Shown here one piece after another: positions 58,032-64,000 of a stretch of 64,000 bases of DNA. The DNA is from Paratractidigestivibacter faecalis. Lineage in GTDB: Bacteria > Actinomycetota > Coriobacteriia > Coriobacteriales > Atopobiaceae. Below the pieces are notes generated by a model. It had not been told where the DNA came from, did not search any database, and saw only the letters and a list, made by a program, of their open reading frames with translations. Position numbers and translations under genes: made by a program. The stretch spans positions 1,018,742-1,082,741 of the forward strand of contig NZ_QSNG01000001.1 of NCBI RefSeq assembly GCF_003416765.1. Direction: 5' to 3'. Within the stretch, counting starts at the first letter, position 1, and each line of letters opens with the position of its first letter.

Positions 58032-61000
58032 TCAGCCGCCGAAGCGATAGCGAACCTGGAGGGGCTGGGCGGGGTCGGTCGGGTCCTCTCGCTCGACGCA
58101 CACAAAGACGCAGGTCACGGACGAGAAGCCCTGGTGCGCCAGGACGTCGGCGTAGAACTCGGCCTGCATCTGGTGACGCTGGCGGACCTCCTCCACGGAA
58201 AGCCCCGCGTCGCCGGTCTTGTAGTCGACGAGAAGCGCGTCGTCTGAGCCGGCGTCGGTGGCCAGAAGGTCGATGGCGCCCTCCAGGTAGCGCCCGTGGG
58301 GCGAGTCCACGCGGCAGAAGAACGGCACCTCGGCGCGGACGAGCCCGTGGGAGAGCGCCTCCGCCCTGAGCGCGGAGCCCTCCCAGCGCGCGAGCGCGGC
58401 CCCGAGCCGGGCGCGGGCCCTCGCGGAGAGGTTCCAGTAGTCCGCGCGGGCGCAGACCTCGGCCTCGCCAACGCGCCCGCCGCGCTCGACCATGGCCTGG
58501 GCAAGCTCGTGGAAGGCGGAGCCCAGGTTGGTGGCGCGGTCGGCGTCCTCGGTGGTCGGGGCGCCGGCGTCGGCCGCCTCGCGCTGCTCGCGCGTGGGCA
58601 CCGGGTCGGGCCGGCCCGCCGCCGCGCGCTCGGCCGCGGCGACGGAGGAGTAGCTGAAGACGCCCTCCCGCGCGCTCCAGGGCCTGACCTCGCGGAGCAG
58701 CAGCTCTCCGGGGTCGTCGTAGAGGTCGAAGGGGGCCGGGGCGCCCGCGAGTCCCTCGCCAGCCGGCTCGGCCCCGGCGTCGGCCCCGTCGCCGTCAAAG
58801 CCGAGCCTGACGATGTCCGCGTCCTCCAGGGGCAGCGCGCCGTCGAAGCCGGAAAGCGAGCCCGCGGACTCGGCCGCGACCTCCTTGGGCTTGCCGCGGC
58901 CGCCCGAGGTGGAGACCACCACCGTGCGCACGCGCGCCGGGCCGCTCCCGCCGTACTCGACGGAGGTCACGCCCGCCGCCTGGTCGGCCCCGGCGGGAAG
59001 CCCCAGGGCGCTGAGGGCCTGGGCCGCGAGCTCCGAGGAGACCCCCTGCTTGCCGGAGGCGGCTGTGACGGAGAGCACGAGCGCCTCGCGGGCGCGCGTC
59101 ATGGCCACGTAGAGCAGGCGGGCCTTCTCCTCCAGGGCCTCCTGCTCATCCTTGCGGCGGCAGGCAAGGTAGGCGGCGGCAAGCGGCAGGCTCCGTCCGT
59201 CCGCGAGGTCGCAGGCGGCCTCGTCGGCGTCGATGCCGTCCAGCTTGGGGCAGTCTGCCGGGCGCACCACCAGGCCGGAGGTACCGTCGGCGTGCGGGAC
59301 CACGGCCACCTGGGACTCCGAGCGCGGGTTGCCCCAGCACTCGGCCACGGCCGTGACGGGAAACTCGAGGCCCTTGGAGGCGTGGATGGTCATCACGCGC
59401 ACGCAGCCGCCGCCCGCGGCGTCGGCCCCGGAGAGCGAGGCCGGGGCGATCTTGCTCGCGGCAAGCCACAGGTCAAACTCCGTGGCCGCACGCGCGGCGC
59501 CCAGGCCGAGGGAGTCGGTGAGGTCGCGCACGTAGCGCAGGGCCGCGAGCACGTTGGCGGCGCGCGCCAGGCCCTGGGCCCCCTGGTCCTCCAGGCGCTC
59601 CAGCCAGCCCGAGGCGCGCACGACGTCCTCGCAGACGTCGGCCACAGGTCGGCTCCGCACGTCCTCCAGCGCGCGCGTCATGACCTCGTGGGCGCGGACC
59701 AGGCGCGCCGAGGGGGTGACGCCGCCGTAGAGCTCGAGCGTGGCCAGGCCGCGCTCGATGGGCCGCTTGGTGGGGGCGTCCAGCTTGTCCTGGGCGCGGG
59801 TGCCCAGGTCGGCGAAGTCGTTTGCGTCCAGGCCGAACATCTCGCTCGCCAGGAGCGGGAAGGTGCCGGACTGGGTGTCCGACGGGTTGGCGAGCGCGTG
59901 GAGAAGCGCGCAGGTCACCCTGGCCTCCGCGGAGGAGGTGAAGGTGGAGCCGCCGGTGACCACGCACTCCAGGCCGCGGGCGCGGATGGCGTCGATGTAG
60001 GTTCCCGCATGGGTGGTCACGCCCAGGAGGAGCGCCATGTCGCCGGGGCGCTCGCCGTGGGCGGCGTAGGTCGCCAGGGCGTCCGCCACCTGGGCCGCCG
60101 CCGTGGCGGACTGCTGCGAGGTGGCGCGACCCGAGGCGCCGTTTCCGGCCGTCACCTCGACGTCGACGCGCGGCAGGTCGCGGGCGAGAAGCCCGTCCTT
60201 CCTGGAGGGGTTGTCGTCGAGGTGCATGAAGCCGCGCATGGTGCCGCGCGTGGGCTCGCCGTCGTGGGCGCCGCCGGTGCCCACGCGCTCCACGAAGGCA
60301 AGCACGTCGCCGTGGCTGCGGTAGTTGGTGTCGAGCCTGACGCCGTGGGTCTCCCCCACCGCCCTGCCCTGGCGGCGGAAGACGCCGACGTCGGCGCCGC
60401 GGAAGCGGTAGATGGACTGCTGGGCGTCACCGACGGTGCAGAGGTGGCGCGCCCCCTCGCCGGCCAGAAGGCCGATGAGCTCGAGCTGGACCTCGTCGGT
60501 GTCCTGGAACTCGTCGACCATCACCAGGCGGAAGCGCCCCTGGAAGGCCGCCGCCACGCCGGGGTTGTCCCTCACGGCGGAAAGGGCCATCCTGACCAGG
60601 TCGTCGTTGTCGAGGCAGCGTGCCTGGGCCTTGAGCCCGCCATAGCGCGCGTCCACGCGGCGGGCGAGCTCGAGGAGCCGCGGCGTGGCCTCGGCCGCGT
60701 CGGAGAAGGCCGCCTCGGCGCGTGCCAGGGCGAGGGCCGCCTTGGCCTCCGCGAGCTTCTCGGCTATGGCCTTGCTCGAGCGGGGTGCCGACACCGCGGC
60801 CAGGGCCTCGCGGGCGCAAGTGGCGGTCTTCGCGCCGGCGGCCAGGGAGTCGAAGGCGCGCAGGGCCTCCAGGGAGGGGCCCACCGCGGCGGCCGCGGCG
60901 GCGCTGAGCTTCTCGGCCCCAAGCTCCTCGAAGCGCATGAGGAGGTCATGCATGAGCTCGGGCAGCCCCACGCGGGAGGCCTCGGGCGCGAGGGACGCAA

Positions 61001-61649
61001 GGCCGCCGGGAAGGGCGCGGGCGGCGTCCAGGATGGCGCGCACCTGCCCCATGGCGCCCGTGTGGCCGCTCTGGGGGCTGTAGGTGCCCAGGTCCTGGCG
61101 CTCCCAGACGCAGGAGAAGGCGGGGTCCCGGCGGGCCTCGGACATGACGTCCTCCATGGCCTGGGCCACAAGCGCCTCCTCGTCGGAGTTCACCACCACG
61201 GAGAAGTCCGGGTCGAGGCCCAGGTCAAGAGCATAGCGGTGCAGGATGCGCGAGCACATGCCGTTGATGGTCATGATCCAGGCGTCGTCAACGGCAAGGG
61301 CCGCCTCGGCCATGCCGGCGCGGCGCAGCGTGGACCGCACGCGCTCGCGGATCTCTCGCGCGGCCGCCTCGGTGAAGGTGATGACAAGGACCTGGGAGAG
61401 GTCTTCCAGGAAGGGGCGGCCGTCCGCGCCGGAGCCGGGCGAGAGGGCCCAGGCCACGCGCTGGGTGAGCGTGAAGGTCTTGCCCGAGCCGGCGCCCGCC
61501 TCCACGAAGAGGGGCTCGTCGAGCGTCCGCGCGATTCTCGCCTGGCGCTCGTTCAGACCCGAGAGGTCGACGCAGGGGGCGGCAGCCGGAGCGGCTGGGA
61601 AGGCCTTGGCCCCGCTGGGCTGGGACTGGTTTGAAATGGGCTCGCTCAC
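58032..61649 (-). CDS. addA: AddA-type helicase-nuclease subunit
   Basis: This 1205-residue UvrD-family protein has the Q-motif LNERQARIARTLDEP, Walker A VEAGAGSGKTFTLTQ near 53, helicase motifs including LVMVDEFQDTDEVQ and VMTIHASKGLEFPV, and a C-terminal RecB-type PD-(D/E)XK nuclease. The nuclease has LGSAFHELAQ, LEGAIDLLA and LLVDYKTGD near 1141, then QAEFYADVL. AddAB processes double-strand breaks for recombination. The start is GTG at 61649, overlapping the addB stop (GTGA). Confidence 0.92.
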   Translation of the reverse strand: MSEPISNQSQPSGAKAFPAAPAAAPCVDLSGLNERQARIARTLDEPLFVEAGAGSGKTFTLTQRVAWALSPGSGADGRPFLEDLSQVLVITFTEAAAREIRERVRSTLRRAGMAEAALAVDDAWIMTINGMCSRILHRYALDLGLDPDFSVVVNSDEEALVAQAMEDVMSEARRDPAFSCVWERQDLGTYSPQSGHTGAMGQVRAILDAARALPGGLASLAPEASRVGLPELMHDLLMRFEELGAEKLSAAAAAAVGPSLEALRAFDSLAAGAKTATCAREALAAVSAPRSSKAIAEKLAEAKAALALARAEAAFSDAAEATPRLLELARRVDARYGGLKAQARCLDNDDLVRMALSAVRDNPGVAAAFQGRFRLVMVDEFQDTDEVQLELIGLLAGEGARHLCTVGDAQQSIYRFRGADVGVFRRQGRAVGETHGVRLDTNYRSHGDVLAFVERVGTGGAHDGEPTRGTMRGFMHLDDNPSRKDGLLARDLPRVDVEVTAGNGASGRATSQQSATAAAQVADALATYAAHGERPGDMALLLGVTTHAGTYIDAIRARGLECVVTGGSTFTSSAEARVTCALLHALANPSDTQSGTFPLLASEMFGLDANDFADLGTRAQDKLDAPTKRPIERGLATLELYGGVTPSARLVRAHEVMTRALEDVRSRPVADVCEDVVRASGWLERLEDQGAQGLARAANVLAALRYVRDLTDSLGLGAARAATEFDLWLAASKIAPASLSGADAAGGGCVRVMTIHASKGLEFPVTAVAECWGNPRSESQVAVVPHADGTSGLVVRPADCPKLDGIDADEAACDLADGRSLPLAAAYLACRRKDEQEALEEKARLLYVAMTRAREALVLSVTAASGKQGVSSELAAQALSALGLPAGADQAAGVTSVEYGGSGPARVRTVVVSTSGGRGKPKEVAAESAGSLSGFDGALPLEDADIVRLGFDGDGADAGAEPAGEGLAGAPAPFDLYDDPGELLLREVRPWSAREGVFSYSSVAAAERAAAGRPDPVPTREQREAADAGAPTTEDADRATNLGSAFHELAQAMVERGGRVGEAEVCARADYWNLSARARARLGAALARWEGSALRAEALSHGLVRAEVPFFCRVDSPHGRYLEGAIDLLATDAGSDDALLVDYKTGDAGLSVEEVRQRHQMQAEFYADVLAHQGFSSVTCVFVCVEREDPTDPAQPLQVRYRFGG

Positions 61650-64000
61650 TTGCCGAGCCTCCTCTCGCAGTTGAGAACCGGGCAGAACCTGCAGGACTCG
61701 GGGTCCTTGGGGCTGGCCTCCACGTCACCGGCGAGCATGCGCGAGACCTGCTCCGCGATGGCCTCCTCGCAGGCGTCGAGAAGCGCCTCCATGCCGGACC
61801 CGTCGGTGCGGCCGAAGCCGCAGGCGCGAGGCACGGCCAGGCGGGGAAGGCGCTGCGAGGAGGGCGCGTGGGCGCCAAAGACGTTGTCCAGGGCGTCCTC
61901 GCCGACGGCGCCGGCGAGCTCGTGGGCGCCCTTGGTGCAGAGGTAGACGGCGCCCGCGACCTTGAGGTCGGGGAAGGCGTGGCGGATGACCTGCCCGTAT
62001 ATGAGCGACTGCACGCGCCGCGGCATGGCAAAGCCGGCCGTTGCCGTGGCGCCCTCCTTGGTGAAGACGTCGTACTCCGCCGCAAAGCCGCGATCGGACT
62101 TGTGCTTGTAGTCGATGACCACGGCCTGGCCGTGGGCGTCCACGTCCACGCGGTCGACCGTGCCCGTCAGGCGCACGCCCGCGTACTCCACCTCCGCCCC
62201 GCCGCGGCCGAAGCTCCACTCAAAGAACCGCGGCTCGTAGCCGGCCAGAAGGCCCGCCTCGTAGTCAAGCAGGGTTGAGAGGTCCCGTCGCAGGGCCTCC
62301 ACCTGGCCGCGCTCGGCGGCCGTGTGGGCCACGAGCGCCTGTGGGAGCGGCCGCCTGCCGCGCACGAGCTGGTACTGGCGCGAGAGGTGCGCGTCGAACT
62401 CCGCGAGAAGCGCCTGGCGGGCGGCCTCGAGGCCCCGCTCGTCGGACAGGCCCACGCGGGAGCCGGCCACGCGGGCCGTGGGGTCGACCCCGGCAAGGGT
62501 GACCAGGCGGTCCACCTCGGCGCACCAGGCCTCGCCATGAGCGCCCTGCTCGTCCTCGGTGGCAATGCGCTCCAGCTCGGAAGTGCCGGACGCCCGCTCC
62601 ATGGCGCGGGCGAGAAGCTCCTTGTGGGACACCTCGAGCACGCGGTGGGCAAACGTGCCCATCTCCGCCCCGGTGAACCCCGCGTCGGCGTCCCGGAGCC
62701 GCAGGCGCCTCAGGCTGAACCACTTGTACGGGCACTCCAGGTAGGTCTCGATCTGCGAGGCCGACAAGAGAGGCCGGGAGTCCTCGACGGACACGCCCTC
62801 GGGGGGCGCCATGACGCCCGCGCGGCGGCTGGGCTCGATGGCGCCCGGCGCGGCGGGCCGCTCGCTCGCCTCGGTCGCGGGGCGCTCGCCGGAGGCGGAG
62901 AGGTTTGCCCCCACCAGGGTCTCGGAGCGGCCGCGCACGTCCTTCTCGCCAAGCACGCGCGCGAGGTCGGAGGCACCGGCCGAGGCGTCGAGGCCGTAGC
63001 AGGCGAGGCACTCCCCCATCATGACAGAGGGGTAGTACTCCTTGGCGTCCGCCCCGAAGAGGCGGCGGACCAGCGTGAGCCGGGTTCTCGGCACGCGGGC
63101 CAGGGCGGCAAAGCCGGCGCGGGCGCGGGCCATGGGGTCGGGCGGCTCCTCGATGCCGTAGGCGGCCAGGATGGCCTGGAGCGGCCCGTCTGCGGGCGAG
63201 ACGGCGGACTCCGTCGAGGTCTGGCCCATGAGGACGAGCGCGTCCGCCGAGCCGGGCGCCAGGTGGCCGGCCACGGCGGTCGAGGCCACCAGGACGCGGC
63301 AGGACGCGCCCCGCGCCTCGTGCGCCAAGCGCAGGGCAACGGGGGCGTGCCCCAGGACGTTGCAGGCATGCTCCACCAGCACGTCGAGGCCCACGCGAGC
63401 GTCGGCCTGGGGGTCGGCGGTGAGGCCGGCCTCCTTGAGGCTCTTTGCGACGGAGAGGACCGCCGTCAGGACGGCGCGGGCCTCGGCGGCGGACTGGGGC
63501 TCCCCCGCCCCGGCGGCGCCGTCGGCCTGCGCGGCAACGTAGGGCGCCAGCAGCTTGGAGGCCGCCGAGCCAATGCGGCCCCGCAGCAGCTCGCGGGTAG
63601 CCTGGGCGCAGGGGGCGCTGACCTCCTTCTCGCTGGAGAGCTGATCGAGGACGGCCTGGGGCGTGAGCAGGCGGTTGGCGCGCCAGTCGCGGTCGAGCGC
63701 GCGGGCGCGGGCGGCCGGCACGTGGGAGACCTCGCTGAGCAGGAAGTCGGAGAGGTCGCGCGGCGGCCACCAGGACATGTCGCCCACCGTGACGCGCACG
63801 TCCGAGCCTCGGCCGGGCACCGGCTCAGGCGCCGGCCAGCCCTCGGCCAGGACCGCCAGGCGAGAGACGCCGCGCAGGTAGGCCATGACGGCGCGGCCGG
63901 CCGGAAGCGACGAGACGGGCACGGAGAGCTGGCAGCGGACGGAGGCGCCACGCGCGGCGAGGCGTCCCGAGAGCGTGCGCCATGCCGCGGCGGCGTCAGG
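61646..64000 (-). CDS. addB: AddB-type helicase-nuclease subunit (5' end outside window)
   Basis: The frame is open to the window edge, so at least 784 C-terminal residues are seen and the N-terminal helicase-like part is missing. A C-terminal nuclease has GTFAHRVLEVSHKEL, VRLTGTVDRVDVD and AVVIDYKHKS. An AddB-type iron-sulfur site is formed by ECPYKWFSL and the terminal CRFCPVLNCE. The stop overlaps the addA start, giving an addB-addA operon order as in Firmicutes and Coriobacteriia. Confidence 0.88.
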   Translation of the reverse strand, partial: PDAAAAWRTLSGRLAARGASVRCQLSVPVSSLPAGRAVMAYLRGVSRLAVLAEGWPAPEPVPGRGSDVRVTVGDMSWWPPRDLSDFLLSEVSHVPAARARALDRDWRANRLLTPQAVLDQLSSEKEVSAPCAQATRELLRGRIGSAASKLLAPYVAAQADGAAGAGEPQSAAEARAVLTAVLSVAKSLKEAGLTADPQADARVGLDVLVEHACNVLGHAPVALRLAHEARGASCRVLVASTAVAGHLAPGSADALVLMGQTSTESAVSPADGPLQAILAAYGIEEPPDPMARARAGFAALARVPRTRLTLVRRLFGADAKEYYPSVMMGECLACYGLDASAGASDLARVLGEKDVRGRSETLVGANLSASGERPATEASERPAAPGAIEPSRRAGVMAPPEGVSVEDSRPLLSASQIETYLECPYKWFSLRRLRLRDADAGFTGAEMGTFAHRVLEVSHKELLARAMERASGTSELERIATEDEQGAHGEAWCAEVDRLVTLAGVDPTARVAGSRVGLSDERGLEAARQALLAEFDAHLSRQYQLVRGRRPLPQALVAHTAAERGQVEALRRDLSTLLDYEAGLLAGYEPRFFEWSFGRGGAEVEYAGVRLTGTVDRVDVDAHGQAVVIDYKHKSDRGFAAEYDVFTKEGATATAGFAMPRRVQSLIYGQVIRHAFPDLKVAGAVYLCTKGAHELAGAVGEDALDNVFGAHAPSSQRLPRLAVPRACGFGRTDGSGMEALLDACEEAIAEQVSRMLAGDVEASPKDPESCRFCPVLNCERRLGK

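Overview
The window is chromosomal DNA of a high-GC, Gram-positive-type anaerobe. Gene content and protein flavour point to the Actinobacteria class Coriobacteriia (an Olsenella/Atopobium/Collinsella-like organism). This placement is inference from features such as PTS enzyme I and HPr, a RecJ-helicase fusion, QueH-type queuosine synthesis, a desulfoferrodoxin and a PhoR/PhoB/Pst operon; no database search was possible. The DNA is densely coded, mostly on the minus strand, and almost entirely housekeeping.

Layout. 0-4 kb: the end of a lipid kinase, PTS enzyme I and 1-phosphofructokinase. 3.8-5.7 kb: tRNA-Arg, a NUDIX hydrolase, a secreted nuclease, two tandem tRNA-Lys genes and a tRNA-His. 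5.7-9.5 kb: a SWIM-SNF2 helicase and an unassigned short transcript. 9.5-11 kb: the infC-rpmI-rplT operon with a structured leader; infC appears to start at ATA. 11-15 kb: ferritin, tRNA-Leu, a metallo-beta-lactamase-fold hydrolase and a bifunctional Rel enzyme. 15-21 kb: secD-secF followed directly by a RecJ exonuclease fused to a RecQ-like helicase. 21-28.7 kb: tgt, ptsH, a coiled-coil membrane protein, queA, an IS3-family insertion and queH, so three queuosine genes lie close together. 28.7-32.6 kb: a divergent methionyl-tRNA synthetase and an alpha/beta-hydrolase-GNAT fusion. 32.6-39.8 kb: a complete phosphate regulon (pstS-pstC-pstA-pstB-pstB-phoU-phoB-phoR) with a helix-phased CTTAC box upstream. 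40-46 kb: an orphan nuclease-like gene between two copies of a composite palindrome, then a MarR-controlled heterodimeric ABC exporter. 46-48.8 kb: small cupin genes, serC, tRNA-Ala and tRNA-Pro. 48.9-54 kb: ruvCAB, a degenerate glutamine-dependent NAD synthetase homologue and a desulfoferrodoxin. 54-64 kb: dnaE, addA and the 3' part of addB. DNA repair is well represented (RuvABC, AddAB, RecJ-helicase, SNF2, DnaE).

The most unusual feature is not a gene. Many intergenic gaps contain long inverted repeats. One family is a 141-bp composite built from four 25-nt words (two direct, then two inverted) with fixed 41/34/41-nt spacing. It is present in full at 41.44 and 51.23 kb and as three words at 40.05 kb. 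A locus at 27.3 kb has almost the same architecture (two direct and two inverted 25-nt words, about 40 nt apart) but an unrelated word. Other palindromes lie at 8.7 kb (inside the SNF2 coding sequence), 21.1, 24.3, 25.7/27.15 (split by the insertion sequence), 30.9, 48.5, 53.3 and 53.95 kb. No CRISPR array, prophage or replication origin was seen.
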